Part shown: positions 49,987 through 59,871 of the stretch, one piece after another
Layout of the letters: every line of letters starts with the position of its first letter
Numbering within the stretch: the stretch's first letter is position 1
Source of the DNA: Nonomuraea fuscirosea
Lineage (GTDB): Bacteria; Actinomycetota; Actinomycetes; Streptosporangiales; Streptosporangiaceae
Direction: 5' to 3'
Length of the DNA stretch: 64,000 bases
Assembly: GCF_003001935.1 (NCBI RefSeq)
Contig: NZ_PVNG01000004.1
Span: 496,001 to 560,000 of the forward strand
The notes under the pieces: generated by a model
The model's input: the letters and a program-made list of their open reading frames with translations, nothing else
Database searches by the model: none
Told to the model about the DNA's origin: nothing
Made by a program: the position numbers and the translations under genes

Positions 49987-51483
49987 CTAGCCCTGAGGCT
50001 CCTCGGCCGGGCAGCGGGCGTCCGGCGCGGGCACGGTCAGCGAGATCAGGTAGGCGTCCATGACGGCCGTCACGCACCCGGTCATGCCGTAGACGCCGTG
50101 GCCCCACCCCTCGTACGTGAGCAGCGTGGCCTTGCCGCCGAGCTGGCGGGCCACGTTCGCCGACCACCCGTACGGCGTCTCGGGGTCGTGCAGCGAAGTG
50201 GCGACCAGCAGCGGCGCGTCGCCCGTGTACCGCAGCCGATGCGGCGGGTTGCCGGGCAGGCGGCCCTGGCAGATCGGCATGTCGCCCATCGGCATCGGGT
50301 TGTAGCGCAGGTCGGGAGCCACCGCGTTCGCGGCGCGCAGCACGTCGGCGTACTCGGCGTAGTCCCGCAGCGACAGGTCGAAGTCCTCGCAGAGGATCGC
50401 GGTCGGGAGCTCGGCGAACTCGCCGTACGCCCGCCCGTTGCCCGGCGGATCCGGCAGGTCCCCCGGCACCGGCCCGCCGGCCAGGGCGAGCAGCGTCGCG
50501 GCCTGCCGCCGCCAGGCGGGCGCCTCGTTGAGCACCACGCCGAGCCAGAGCAGGTCGTGGGCGCGCACCATACGGCCGAACAGGCCGGGCCAGGACAGCT
50601 CGCCGCGCTCCGCCCGCTCCAGCAGCCCCCGCCACAGCGCCCGTACGTCCCGCCCGTGCAGCACGCAGCCGGCGTCCCGCTCGCACCAGGCGACGAACTC
50701 GTCGAAACCGTCCTGGACCGCGGCCGCCTCGCTCACCTGGAACTCCTTGACGGTCAGGCTGTGGTCCATGTTGCCGTCCAGCACCATGGCCCGGACCCGG
50801 CCGGGGAACAGCTCGGCGTACATCTGCTGGGCGAGTGTGCCGTAGGAGACGCCGTACGAGGTCAGCCGCTCCTCGCCGAGCGCGGCGCGGACGGCGTCCA
50901 TGTCGCGCGCCACGTCGGCCGCGTCGAGATGGTCGTACAGGGGGCCGGTGAGCTCGCGGCAGCCGGCGTGCAGCCTCTTGCCGTACGCGACCCAGGAGCG
51001 GAAGGCGGCCTCGCTCGTGATGACCGGGTCGGGCATCTCGTTGTAGACCGAGGCCGGGCAGGTCACCGAGCCGCTGCGGGCGACGCCCCGGGGGTCGTGG
51101 CCGACGATGTCGAACCGCCGCCGGATCTCCTCGCTGAAGCCGGACGGGTTGCGCAGGATGTCGTCCACGCCGGAGTTGCCCGGCCCGCCGGGGTTGGCCA
51201 GCAGGGACCCGATCCGGGCGGCGGGGTCGGTGGCCCTGCGCCGGGCGAGCGCCAGCCTGACGGCAGGGCCGTTCGGCTTGGACCAGTCGATCGGCACGGC
51301 CAGCGTGCCGCAGTCGACGTCGGGCTCCCGCTCGCACGGCCGCCAGGTGATCCCGCGTCCGCCGACCGCGTTTGTGACGTCGGGCCCGGTCACGAACGCC
51401 CGCGCCACGTACGCCGCCGGGGCGGTCAGCAGGGTGGCCGTCAGCACGAGGGCGGTGGCGATCAGGATGACTCTTCGTGGCAC
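49987..51483 (-). CDS. Secreted alpha/beta-hydrolase peptidase (TAP-like)
   Basis: The 498-residue product begins with a Sec signal peptide (PRRVILIATALVLTATLL) and resembles Streptomyces tripeptidyl aminopeptidase-like S33 enzymes: YGVSYGTLA contains the nucleophile Ser, SLHDPETPY the acid and GWGHGVYG the His, in the usual C-terminal TAP domain. It would remove N-terminal peptides outside the cell. GTG 51483 is chosen because it starts the signal peptide. Confidence 0.9.
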   Translation of the reverse strand: MPRRVILIATALVLTATLLTAPAAYVARAFVTGPDVTNAVGGRGITWRPCEREPDVDCGTLAVPIDWSKPNGPAVRLALARRRATDPAARIGSLLANPGGPGNSGVDDILRNPSGFSEEIRRRFDIVGHDPRGVARSGSVTCPASVYNEMPDPVITSEAAFRSWVAYGKRLHAGCRELTGPLYDHLDAADVARDMDAVRAALGEERLTSYGVSYGTLAQQMYAELFPGRVRAMVLDGNMDHSLTVKEFQVSEAAAVQDGFDEFVAWCERDAGCVLHGRDVRALWRGLLERAERGELSWPGLFGRMVRAHDLLWLGVVLNEAPAWRRQAATLLALAGGPVPGDLPDPPGNGRAYGEFAELPTAILCEDFDLSLRDYAEYADVLRAANAVAPDLRYNPMPMGDMPICQGRLPGNPPHRLRYTGDAPLLVATSLHDPETPYGWSANVARQLGGKATLLTYEGWGHGVYGMTGCVTAVMDAYLISLTVPAPDARCPAEEPQG

Positions 51484-51601
51484 GCCGCTCCCGCCGTCGA
51501 TCGGCCGCCGGAGCTGCTCACACGGCACCCGCCCGGTCCCGCCGCGCCTCAACGCCTTCCTGGATCATGACCAAGGAATCCTACCGGCGGGCCGGGGGAG
51601 T

Positions 51602-51632
51602 GCGGCGCCCGCGCCGGTCGCGCGGGCGCCGC
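51602..51632. terminator. Perfect 13-bp GC hairpin
   Basis: GCGGCGCCCGCGC pairs perfectly with GCGCGGGCGCCGC across a 5-nt loop. It begins 7 nt beyond the stop of the carboxylesterase gene, so it is a strong candidate terminator for that operon. No U-tract follows. Confidence 0.7.
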
Positions 51633-51639
51633 GAAGCGG

Positions 51640-53262
51640 TCAGCCGATCGACCTCCAGAAGGCGCACTTGTGGTCGGCGCTGTAACCGATGGGCTTGACG
51701 GCGTCCGGCACCAGGCCGAGCACGGGTCCCTTCCCGGTGAAGCGGGACCAGCGCGGCGCACCCTGCCCGTTGGGGTCGCCGGTCCTGGCGAAGGCGGCCC
51801 AGTAGCCGACCATTTGAGCGCCGAGCCGCTGCTGCGGCGGCGTCTTGAGGGCGTAGCGGCCACCCAGGTCGAACACTGACGGCAGGTCGGTGGCGTGGGT
51901 CGCGCCCAGGGGGAAGCCGGGGACCTCGACGCCGTTGACGTTGGGCGCGTCGCGGTCGCCGAACTCGAAGGCGTAGACGGTGGTGCGGCGGGCGAGCAGC
52001 CGGTCACCCTCCAGCGCGGGGCAGGCCCAGGACCGGTCGGTGATCACGGTCGCCCACGCCAGCGCCGGCGACGCGTACGCGGAGAGCGGATAACGGGCCG
52101 CCACCGCGTCGGCCTGGTCGCCGAACGCCTTGCTCATCAGCTCGGTGTACTGCTCGGGGGTGTACTTCTGACCGGCCATGATCGCGCCGCCGATGAAGGA
52201 GCGCATCTCGTCGCGGGTGCCACCGGAGATCACCGGCACACGGTGGAACGTTCCCTTGCGCAGCGCGTCGGCGGGGTGGACCGGCAGCAGCGGGGTGCCG
52301 TACGTGAGGTGGTCGGCGAACGCCTGCGTGTGCGGCACGAGCTCGGTGGCGGGGAGTGCGCGCAGGCAGTCGAGGGTCTCCTTGGCCGAGCCCTTGTCGC
52401 ACTTCAGCTTGGCGGCGAGCGCGGCACCGTCCTTGCGCGTGGTCGCCAGGGACGCGTACGGCGTGTGCCCGGGAGCGGTGGGGAACAGCCCGCCGTCGGG
52501 CCAGTCGATCAGGCACGACCCGGACGAGATGATCGCCCGGTCGAACAGGCCGGCCGCGGCGGGGCTGGTCAGCAGCGCGCACGTGCTCATGCCGCCGGCG
52601 GACTGGCCGGCGACCGTGACCTTGCGCGGGTCGCCGCCGAGCGCGGCGGCGTTGCGCCGCGTCCAGCGCAGCGCGGCGATCTGGTCGGCCATGGCGAACG
52701 TGCCCGAGCCCGCCAGCCCCTCGTGGCCGAAGTAGCCGAACACGCCGAGCCGGTAGTTCACCGTCACCACGATGACACGGCCCTGCGTGGCCAGCCGCTT
52801 GGCGTCGTACTGGCTGCCGGCCCCGGTGGTGAACCCGCCGCCGTGGAACCAGACCAGCACGGGCAGCCGCTTGCCGCCGGTGTCACGCGGCATGGTGACG
52901 TTGACGGACAGGCAGTCCTCGTCGGTCGGCGGCACACCGGGGAACTGGGCCTGGGGGCACGCGGCGCCGGGCTTGGTGGCGTCGGCCACTCCTGGCCACG
53001 GCTCGGCGGTCTTGGGCGGCGCCCAGCGCAGGCGGCCGACCGGTGGCTGCGCGTAACGGACGCCGGAGAACGTACGGACCGCCCCCTGGTCGAGGCCGCG
53101 GACCCGGCCCGAGGACAGGCGCACGACCGGCGAGCCGGTCACCTGCTCGGATGCGCTAGCGGGAGGCGCGGAGGCGGGCGGTCCGGTCGTCTGAGCGGGT
53201 GTGGCCGTGCCGGCCATGAGCAGGGCGAGGGCGGAGTACACCAGGTGGTGCACGGTGAGCAT
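51640..53262 (-). CDS. Secreted type B carboxylesterase
   Basis: The 540-residue product has a signal peptide and the carboxylesterase/cholinesterase fold: GVRYAQPPVGRLRW, EDCLSVNV, the oxyanion HGGGFTTG, nucleophile AGQSAGGMS and a C-terminal AFARTGDPNG. It hydrolyses esters outside the cell; the substrate is unknown. ATG 53262 is preceded by AGGAG. It lies 38 nt after the TetR gene on the same strand and is probably controlled by it. Confidence 0.93.
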   Translation of the reverse strand: MLTVHHLVYSALALLMAGTATPAQTTGPPASAPPASASEQVTGSPVVRLSSGRVRGLDQGAVRTFSGVRYAQPPVGRLRWAPPKTAEPWPGVADATKPGAACPQAQFPGVPPTDEDCLSVNVTMPRDTGGKRLPVLVWFHGGGFTTGAGSQYDAKRLATQGRVIVVTVNYRLGVFGYFGHEGLAGSGTFAMADQIAALRWTRRNAAALGGDPRKVTVAGQSAGGMSTCALLTSPAAAGLFDRAIISSGSCLIDWPDGGLFPTAPGHTPYASLATTRKDGAALAAKLKCDKGSAKETLDCLRALPATELVPHTQAFADHLTYGTPLLPVHPADALRKGTFHRVPVISGGTRDEMRSFIGGAIMAGQKYTPEQYTELMSKAFGDQADAVAARYPLSAYASPALAWATVITDRSWACPALEGDRLLARRTTVYAFEFGDRDAPNVNGVEVPGFPLGATHATDLPSVFDLGGRYALKTPPQQRLGAQMVGYWAAFARTGDPNGQGAPRWSRFTGKGPVLGLVPDAVKPIGYSADHKCAFWRSIG

Positions 53263-53300
53263 GAGAAAATCTCTCCTGTCGTAGGGGTTGACTGCCCGGG

Positions 53301-53912
53301 TCACGTGTCCGCGCGAGTGGCCCGCTCGAACAGCGTCACCAGCTCCCGGGCGTAAGCCTGCAGATCGAGCGTCGTGTCACCGGCGAGCAGGAAGTTCGGC
53401 CCCTCGACCGAACGCTGCACGCTCGTCGCCATCACCCGGACGTCGAAGTCGCGGAACTCGCCCGACTCCTGACCCCAGCGCAGAATCTGCTCCAGCGGCG
53501 ACACGGCGGTGCGCTCCTTCGGCTCGTCGTAGTCGATGCCGCCGTTGACGAAGATGTCGAGCAACGCCTTCATCTGCGTCGGGTGCGTCGCGGAGAACTC
53601 GACGTTCCCCTCGATGTAGGCGCGAAGGGCGGCCGACGCCGTCGTATGCCCTTCGAGGCGCTGGGTCATGAACGCGGTGATCTCGCCGTAGATCTGCAGC
53701 ACGGCCTGCTCGAAGAGCTCGGCCTTGCTGGCGAAGTGGTACGAGATCAGGCCCGTGCTGGACAGGCCCGCGCGCTTGGCGATCTGGGCGAACGAGGTAC
53801 GGGTGTACCCCAGTTCGGCGATCGTCTCGATCGCGGCGGCCACGATCTGCGCCCGGCGCCCGACCTCCGTGAAGGTCCGGCCGGGCTCACGCGGCGGCTC
53901 ATTTGCTGGCAT
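53301..53912 (-). CDS. TetR-family regulator upstream of esterase
   Basis: The 203-residue protein has the TetR HTH (AAAIETIAELGYTRTSFAQI, ISYHFASKAELFEQAV) and a helical effector domain. The ATG at 53912 lies inside an inverted repeat, suggesting autoregulation. It is followed directly by the esterase gene. Confidence 0.92.
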   Translation of the reverse strand: MPANEPPREPGRTFTEVGRRAQIVAAAIETIAELGYTRTSFAQIAKRAGLSSTGLISYHFASKAELFEQAVLQIYGEITAFMTQRLEGHTTASAALRAYIEGNVEFSATHPTQMKALLDIFVNGGIDYDEPKERTAVSPLEQILRWGQESGEFRDFDVRVMATSVQRSVEGPNFLLAGDTTLDLQAYARELVTLFERATRADT

Positions 53913-53939
53913 GAGCAAACAATAGCTCACTCAAGCAAA
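53902..53939. promoter_or_regulatory. Nested TTTGCT/AGCAAA repeats at a TetR start
   Basis: TTTGCT (53902) and AGCAAA (53914) form an inverted repeat with a 6-nt spacer across the start codon; TGAGC/GCTCA (53912-53929) forms a second, and AGCAAA recurs at 53934. These overlapping half-sites are probably where the TetR protein binds. Confidence 0.5.
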
Positions 53940-53946
53940 TCGTGCG

Positions 53947-55533
53947 TCACCGGGCGCCGGTTTCGGCGTTCTCCCACGTGCGCAGGTACGACTCGGCACC
54001 CCCCGCCATATCGCGCACCAGGTCGGGGCCGGCCAGCAGGCGCATGTCCTCGATCCAGTCCGGGACCAGGCCGTAGTTGGCCACGCCGTCCACGTTCACG
54101 TCCCACGTGCGCTGCCCGGTCCGCAACCGGTCCAGCACCTGGGACCCGTCGTGGGAGGTGAACGGGTACGTCACCGGGTTCGCCGCGTTGCCGGGACGCG
54201 GGGCGGGCAGCCGGCCCAGGCCGTTGGCGTCCAGGCCGTAGCCGTACCCCGGCACCTGGTACTGCTGCCGCAGCGGCACCGTGCGCCGCCACTCCGCGAC
54301 GAAGTGCTCGGCGTCGTGGCCGTATTGGGTGACCATGCCGCCGAGCGCGTAGATGCGCGCCAGGAACGCCGGGTCGGACCAGCTGTGCGAGGAGACCACG
54401 CCCGGATAACCCGCCGCCTCCAGCAGGTCGAGGGTGCGGTCGGCGGCCTTGACGCTCATGTGGTCGACCTCGACGAGCATGCCGCGCCGCATCATCCCGC
54501 GCACCATGTACTCGCCCAGCGCGGTCAGCCCCCGGGTGTTGCAGTGCGGCGCCGGGGGATAGAGCGGCAGGGAGACGCCCGGGGGCAGCAGCCGCGCGAT
54601 CTGCGCGGGCAGCACGCCGGCCGGGTCGATGGTGTTGTCGTGCTCGGGCCCGGTGCAGGTGCGCGCCTGCCAGAACGAGCCGGTGCCGAGCAGGTTGCCG
54701 ACGTTGACCACGGCGCCCTGGGTACCGGAGTCGAAGCGGACGCCGCACAGCGCGTTGTCGTACTTGTGGCAGACGAACATGCTGCGCACGCCGAGCGCGC
54801 GCATCTCGTCGAGGCCGCGGTCGATCTGGGCCCGCGTGCATGCCGGGATCCCGAGGATCTGGCGGCAGCCGAACGGCTCCGAGGTCTCGACGCCGAGCAC
54901 GACGGCGAGCTTGCCCGCCCCGATCACCCGCCGGGCCTCGGCCGGATCGGCCACGATACGGAACCAGCCCAGACCGGGCCCGCCGGCCTCGGCGTCGATG
55001 TGGTCCTGCAGCTCGCGGGCGCGCTGGGCCTGCCGCCTGATGGCGGCCATCTCGTCGCAGGCGTACCGGCGCAGCGGGTAGATGGCGCACAGCTGCCGGT
55101 TGGCCACCAGATGGTTGACCAGTACCCGCAGCCCGCCCCGCCAGGCCCGCTCGACCCAGGTGTGGTACGCCTGCTGGTGGGTCAGCGAGTCGTGCGCCGG
55201 CCAGTCGCGGAAGCTCGGCCAGCCCACGGGGTCGTGGGTGCCGGTGGGCGAGCCGGTGCGGGTGAAGTTCTCGAACCAGGCCAGTTCGCCGTTCGGGTAG
55301 TGGTCGGGGCAGTCGGTCAGGGCCGCCGCGATGCCGGCGGGGTCGTACGGCTTGCCGCACATGAGCCTGCCGCCGAAGGCCTCGTACGAGAACAGGTGAC
55401 TGTGACCGTCCACGAAACCGCTCACCAGGGCGTTCGCGGGGGCGGCGGTCTGTGCGGCGGCGGGTGGCGCGATCAGCACGCTGGACAGCAGCAGGGCGGC
55501 CGCGGCCGCCCTTCGGGTGAGATGGAGGAGCAC
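53947..55533 (-). CDS. Secreted amidohydrolase-superfamily enzyme
   Basis: The 528-residue product has a signal peptide (LTRRAAAAALLLSSVLIA) and an amidohydrolase-like metal site: VDGHSHLFSYEAFGG near the mature N-terminus, VEVDHMSVKAADRTLDLLE and VSSHSWSDP later, with many aromatic and Cys residues. It resembles renal-dipeptidase-like or other metal-dependent hydrolases; the exact reaction is not clear. GTG 55533 follows GGGAGG and begins the signal peptide. Confidence 0.75.
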   Translation of the reverse strand: MLLHLTRRAAAAALLLSSVLIAPPAAAQTAAPANALVSGFVDGHSHLFSYEAFGGRLMCGKPYDPAGIAAALTDCPDHYPNGELAWFENFTRTGSPTGTHDPVGWPSFRDWPAHDSLTHQQAYHTWVERAWRGGLRVLVNHLVANRQLCAIYPLRRYACDEMAAIRRQAQRARELQDHIDAEAGGPGLGWFRIVADPAEARRVIGAGKLAVVLGVETSEPFGCRQILGIPACTRAQIDRGLDEMRALGVRSMFVCHKYDNALCGVRFDSGTQGAVVNVGNLLGTGSFWQARTCTGPEHDNTIDPAGVLPAQIARLLPPGVSLPLYPPAPHCNTRGLTALGEYMVRGMMRRGMLVEVDHMSVKAADRTLDLLEAAGYPGVVSSHSWSDPAFLARIYALGGMVTQYGHDAEHFVAEWRRTVPLRQQYQVPGYGYGLDANGLGRLPAPRPGNAANPVTYPFTSHDGSQVLDRLRTGQRTWDVNVDGVANYGLVPDWIEDMRLLAGPDLVRDMAGGAESYLRTWENAETGAR

Positions 55534-55718
55534 GGGACGACCTCCCAGCCTGCGGTACCGGGGTTGCCGCCAGCATCCACCGCCCGGCACCCCGCATCAA
55601 GACCGAACATGAGCCGATCTCACCTCAGCGGCCCGCCTTCATGGGAAGCTCAGGGCGGAAGCTCATCTCGGCGCCGAAGAAGCCGCGCCGAGGCCGCCCG
55701 TGGGTAGAGTCTCGCCTT

Positions 55719-56699
55719 GTGGAGGTCTACCTGCTGATCCTCGGCGATCACCTGCCGGATCCACGCACCGGCCACGCGCCCTCCGAGCCCGAGCGCGTCC
55801 GCGCCATGGTCGACCAGGCCGTGGTGGCGGAGGAGTCCGGCTTCACCGGCGTGGCCATCGGCGAGCACCACTTCACCCGCTACATCGTCTCCGCGCCCGA
55901 ACTCCTCCTCGCCACCATCGCGGCCCGCACCACCACCCTGCGCCTGTCCACCGGCGTCACCCTGCTGGCCCACCACGATCCCGTCCGCGTCGCCGAAGAG
56001 CTGGCCACCCTCGACGTGCTGTCCGGCGGGCGGGCCGAGCTCATCGTGGCCCGCGGCGTGTCCAAGGAGACCGACGTCGCCTTCGGCATCGCCCCCGCCG
56101 ACCTGCGGCCGCGCCTGCACGAATACCTGCGCCTGCTGCTGCGGCTGCTGCGGGAGGAGGACGTCACCTGGCGCGGCACGTTCCGCAGCCCGCTGGAGGG
56201 CGTGACCACCACGCCGCGCCCGGTCCAGCGCCCGCACCCCACCCTGTGGGTCGGCAGCGGCTCGGCGGCCTCCGCCGGCCTCGCCGCCGAGCTGGGGCTG
56301 CCGCTCATGCTGCCCAGCACCCTGCGCGACCCCGGCGTCTACCTGGACGTGGTGGCCGGCTACCGGCGGCACGCCCCCGGCCGGGTCGCGCTGCCCAGTC
56401 ACGTGTTCGTCGCCGAGGACGACGCGCGCGAACGCTGGCGGCCCTACCTCCAGGCGTACGCCACGTTCGCCAGCCCGTGGCGTGGCGACGGCCGGGAGAT
56501 CGACATCGACGCGCTGATGGAGGGCGCGGCGATCTGCGGCGGCCCCAGCGAGGTGGCCGACCGGCTCAACGCCCAGCAGAAGCTGCTCGGGCTCGACGCG
56601 CACCTGGTGCTGATCGACATCGGCGGCCTGCCCTCTGACGAGGTGCTCGCCGCGATCCGGCTGTTCGGCGAGAAGGTCATCCCCCAGCTCACCGGCTGA
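55719..56699 (+). CDS. Luciferase-like flavin-dependent oxidoreductase
   Basis: The 326-residue protein belongs to the bacterial luciferase-like family, closer to the FMN-type monooxygenases: EESGFTGVAIGEHHF, RLSTGVTLLAHHDPVRVAEE, LDVLSGGRAELIVARG and HPTLWVGSGS. Substrate unknown. GTG 55719 is chosen because VEVYLLILGDHL is the expected first strand. It is convergent with the second P450 gene. Confidence 0.88.
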   Translation: MEVYLLILGDHLPDPRTGHAPSEPERVRAMVDQAVVAEESGFTGVAIGEHHFTRYIVSAPELLLATIAARTTTLRLSTGVTLLAHHDPVRVAEELATLDVLSGGRAELIVARGVSKETDVAFGIAPADLRPRLHEYLRLLLRLLREEDVTWRGTFRSPLEGVTTTPRPVQRPHPTLWVGSGSAASAGLAAELGLPLMLPSTLRDPGVYLDVVAGYRRHAPGRVALPSHVFVAEDDARERWRPYLQAYATFASPWRGDGREIDIDALMEGAAICGGPSEVADRLNAQQKLLGLDAHLVLIDIGGLPSDEVLAAIRLFGEKVIPQLTG

Positions 56700-56723
56700 C
56701 ACCACACGTCGGGCCCCGGCCGG

Positions 56724-57965
56724 TCACGACCAGGTGACCGGCAGCGAGCGCACGCCGAAGATCAGCATCTCGTCCCTTACCGGCACCTGCCCGGCCGGCA
56801 CCGCCAGCCGCAGGCCCGGCAGGCGGGAGATCAGCTCGCCCAGCCCGATCCGCAGCTCGATCCTGGCCAGCTGCTGGCCCAGGCACTGGTGCACCCCGTG
56901 CCCGAAGGCCAGGTGCGGGACGCGCGGGCGGCGCAGGTCGAGCACGTCGGGATCGGACCACTGCCGCGGGTCACGGTTGGCCTCCGGCGTGGCGATCACG
57001 ACGGTCGCGCCGGCCGGCAGCTCCACCCCGCCCAGCGTCACCGGCTCGGTGGTGACCCGGCTGACGCCGAGCTGGATGATCGACAGGTAGCGCAGCAGCT
57101 CCTCCACCGCGCCCTCGATCAGGCCGGGGTCGGCGCGCAGCTCCGCGAGCCGATCCGGGTGCTCCAGCAGCGCGAACGTGCTCAGGCTCAGCATGTTCGC
57201 GGTGGTCTCGTGGCCCGCGTTGAGCAGGCCGAGCGCGACGTCGGTCAGCTGCCTGTCCGTGAGGGGCGGGTCGGTGTCGTGGACGAGCCCGGACAGCAGG
57301 TCGTCGGCGGGTTCGGCGCGCTTGAGCGCGACGAGGCGGCCCATGAACGCGTACAGCCCGGCCCGCGCCGCGCCCTGCTCCTCCGCGGTCGCGCTCGCGT
57401 CGAGCGCCACCGCCGTGCGCTCCTGGAACTCCGCGCGGTCGGCGTAGTCCACGCCCAGCAGCTCGCAGATGACCAGCGACGGCAGCGGCAACGCGAACGC
57501 CGGCACCAGGTCGGCCTCCGGGCCCGCCGCCCGCATCGCCTCGATGTGCTCGACCGCGATCTCCCTGACCCGCGCCTCCAGCCGCCGCATCCGCCGCACC
57601 GTGAACTGGCCCGTCAGCGGCCGCCGCAGCCGGGTGTGCTCGGGCGGGTCCATGAACACGAAGATCCCGTCCGCACGCTCCGCCGTCTCCTGCCCGGCCG
57701 GCCCCGGCGGCCTGGGCGAGGTCGCGTCGTGGTGACGCAGCTTGTCGGCGCTGAAACGCGCGTCCGACAGCACCGTACGGGCCTCGTCGAACCCCGTCAC
57801 GAGCCAGGCCCGCGCGCCGTTGAGCAGATCCACCGGCCGGATCGCCCCCTGCCCGCGCAGGCCCGGCGGCGGGTCGAAGGGACAGCGCCCCCGCTCCACC
57901 AGGTCCGTCGGCAGGATCCGCCGCATCGCCATGGTGCTCACGCTCGCCGAGCTGTCGGCTGCCAT
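56724..57965 (-). CDS. Cytochrome P450 (CYP105-like)
   Basis: The 413-residue P450 has I-helix AGHETTANM, K-helix EELLRYLSIIQLG, and haem ligand FGHGVHQCLGQQLAR. The GHQCLGQ-type motif is typical of actinobacterial CYP105 enzymes. An AGGG lies 7 nt before ATG 57965, better placed than for the ATG at 57971. It is divergent from a TetR gene that probably controls it. Confidence 0.94.
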   Translation of the reverse strand: MAADSSASVSTMAMRRILPTDLVERGRCPFDPPPGLRGQGAIRPVDLLNGARAWLVTGFDEARTVLSDARFSADKLRHHDATSPRPPGPAGQETAERADGIFVFMDPPEHTRLRRPLTGQFTVRRMRRLEARVREIAVEHIEAMRAAGPEADLVPAFALPLPSLVICELLGVDYADRAEFQERTAVALDASATAEEQGAARAGLYAFMGRLVALKRAEPADDLLSGLVHDTDPPLTDRQLTDVALGLLNAGHETTANMLSLSTFALLEHPDRLAELRADPGLIEGAVEELLRYLSIIQLGVSRVTTEPVTLGGVELPAGATVVIATPEANRDPRQWSDPDVLDLRRPRVPHLAFGHGVHQCLGQQLARIELRIGLGELISRLPGLRLAVPAGQVPVRDEMLIFGVRSLPVTWS

Positions 57966-58002
57966 CAGCATGCCCTGCTTTCCCGAAATAAAGTACGTGA
58001 CT

Positions 58003-58043
58003 GTATCTAACGGTGGTCACCGTAGATCACCGCGATAAGATAC
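58003..58043. promoter_or_regulatory. Inverted GTATCT/AGATAC repeat between P450 and TetR
   Basis: GTATCT (58003) and AGATAC (58038) face each other across 29 nt, with GGTG/CACC half-sites between them. The block fills the short divergent gap and ends 5 nt before the TetR start. Confidence 0.4.
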
Positions 58044-58047
58044 GCAA

Positions 58048-58689
58048 GTGAATCTCAAGCCCGCCAGCCCGCCGTCCGAAGGCTCGTCACGGGACGGGGG
58101 CGCGACGCGCCGGCGCGGGGCCAAGCTGGAGGACGCCATCCTCGACGCCGCGTGGGACGTGCTCACCGAGCACGGCTACCACGGCTTCACCTACGAGGCG
58201 ATCGCCGCCCGCGCCGGCACCAGCCGTCCCGTGCTCTACCGTCGCTGGCCCCGGCGCCAGGACCTGCTGCTGGCCACGCTCGCCAAGTTCTGGCGGCTGA
58301 TCGACGTGCCCGACACCGGCAGCCTGCGCGAGGACGCGATCGGCTTCCTGCGCAACGCCGACGCCGACCGCGCGGGCATGATCACGCTGATGAGCGTGCA
58401 CCTGGAGGAGTACTTCCGCGACACCGGAACGAGCCTCGGCGACCTGCGCGACACCCTGCTCCCGCCGGGCCTGCCGAGCGCCTTCGAGACGATCGTCGCC
58501 CGCGCGGTCGGACGCGGCGAGCTGCCGGACGCGCCGCGCTCGCCCCGGATGCTGAACCTGCCGCTCGACCTGCTGCGCCACGACCTGCTCCTGACGATGC
58601 GCCCGGTGCCGGACGAGACGATCGTCGAGATCGTGGACGAGATCTGGCTCCCCCTGCTCGGCCAGGCGCCCCCGCCCCGTTCGTCATGA
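58048..58689 (+). CDS. TetR-family regulator divergent from P450
   Basis: The 213-residue protein has a basic N-terminal tail, the TetR HTH (LDAAWDVLTEHGYHGFTYEA, RPVLYRRWPRRQDLL) and a C-terminal domain with VPDETIVEIVDEIWLPLL, as in the AcrR-like TetR group with a TetR_C_11-type end. GTG start at 58048. Its last 6 nt overlap the convergent acyltransferase gene. Confidence 0.9.
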   Translation: MNLKPASPPSEGSSRDGGATRRRGAKLEDAILDAAWDVLTEHGYHGFTYEAIAARAGTSRPVLYRRWPRRQDLLLATLAKFWRLIDVPDTGSLREDAIGFLRNADADRAGMITLMSVHLEEYFRDTGTSLGDLRDTLLPPGLPSAFETIVARAVGRGELPDAPRSPRMLNLPLDLLRHDLLLTMRPVPDETIVEIVDEIWLPLLGQAPPPRSS

Positions 58690-59868
58690 CCGGCTCGGGC
58701 GGGCCGCGCCGCCCGCCGAGCCGGCCCCGGCGACGGCCGGCGGCCTCCGGCGGCCGAGGCCGAGGACGAATCTGGTGAGGCCCCAGCGCCGCACGATCTC
58801 GTAGGTGATCAGGCTCAGCGCGAACGACACGGTCATGATCACCACGTACGGCAGGGGCCCGGCGTCCGCGTGCCGCAGAACGTGGAAGCCCGTGGCGACC
58901 AGGAACGTCTGATGCAGGACGTACAGGGGGAAGGCCGCCTCGTTGCAGTACGCCACCGCCTTCGACCCGCCGTTGAGGTACCGCCTGCCGTACCCGAGCA
59001 TGGCCAGCAACGCCGTCCAGCAGGCGAGGTCGCGCACGGCCGTGGCCGGCAGGCTCTCCTGGCCGCCGAGCAGAAGAACCCCCGCGGCCCCGCATACCGC
59101 CAGCGCCAGGAACAGCGGCCGCCGCCGCTCGACCATGTCCATGATCGAGTCGTCGGTGGCGACGAGGAAGCCCAGCATGAAGTAGGCCGCGAAGACGAAG
59201 ATGTTCTTCCCGCCCACCTCCGGCAGGTACGACAGCGCGGTCAGCGGCGCGACGGGCAGCAACGCGAGCGGGGGCCGCCGCAGCCACCCCGGCGTGTATC
59301 CCCGCCTGGCCAGAGCCAGCATCGGCTGGACGAGCGCGGCCGAGATGAGGAAGAGGAACAGGACGAACCACAGGTGCGCCGGCGAGATCCCGCCCGCGTA
59401 TTCCGACCAGGAGGAGAAGTCGGTGAAGTACCGCCACAGAAAGCCGGCGTAGGAGCCCTCGTAGCCGCGATGGAACCGCAGGGCGTAGTACGCCTGCGGC
59501 GGCACGACCACCAACACGCCGAACAGCAGCGGCACCAGCAGCCTGGACACCCGCTCGCTGACGTAGCGACCCGCCGACCTGCGCTTGAGCGCGTGGAAGC
59601 TGGCCGAGCCGGCCAGCAGGAACAGCAGCGGCATGAACCAGTAGGACAGCTGCACCAGCACGGTGGAGAAGGTGTTCACCTCGCCCTTGACGTAGAACGA
59701 GGCGTCGCCGTCGAACACCCGCGCCGTGTGGTACGGGAACAGGAACAGGATGCCCAGGTTGCGCAACCAGTCGATGTAGTTCTGGCGCCCACCGCCTCGC
59801 CCGGACGTCGTCGTTGTCGCCGTCGTCAAAAGGTCCTCCGCAACCGAAAGGTGATCAAGTCCCGCCAC
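58684..59868 (-). CDS. Acyltransferase-3 family membrane protein
   Basis: The protein (up to 394 aa) has the acyltransferase-3 pattern: QNYIDWLRNLGILFLFPYHTARVF with the catalytic His in the first helix region, then about ten transmembrane segments. Such proteins transfer acyl groups to sugars, lipids or antibiotics at the membrane. A TTG at 59829 with GGAGG at ideal distance is an alternative start that would remove 13 residues. It is divergent from a TetR gene across a perfect operator. Confidence 0.85.
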   Translation of the reverse strand: MAGLDHLSVAEDLLTTATTTTSGRGGGRQNYIDWLRNLGILFLFPYHTARVFDGDASFYVKGEVNTFSTVLVQLSYWFMPLLFLLAGSASFHALKRRSAGRYVSERVSRLLVPLLFGVLVVVPPQAYYALRFHRGYEGSYAGFLWRYFTDFSSWSEYAGGISPAHLWFVLFLFLISAALVQPMLALARRGYTPGWLRRPPLALLPVAPLTALSYLPEVGGKNIFVFAAYFMLGFLVATDDSIMDMVERRRPLFLALAVCGAAGVLLLGGQESLPATAVRDLACWTALLAMLGYGRRYLNGGSKAVAYCNEAAFPLYVLHQTFLVATGFHVLRHADAGPLPYVVIMTVSFALSLITYEIVRRWGLTRFVLGLGRRRPPAVAGAGSAGGAARPSRS

Positions 59869-59871
59869 ACG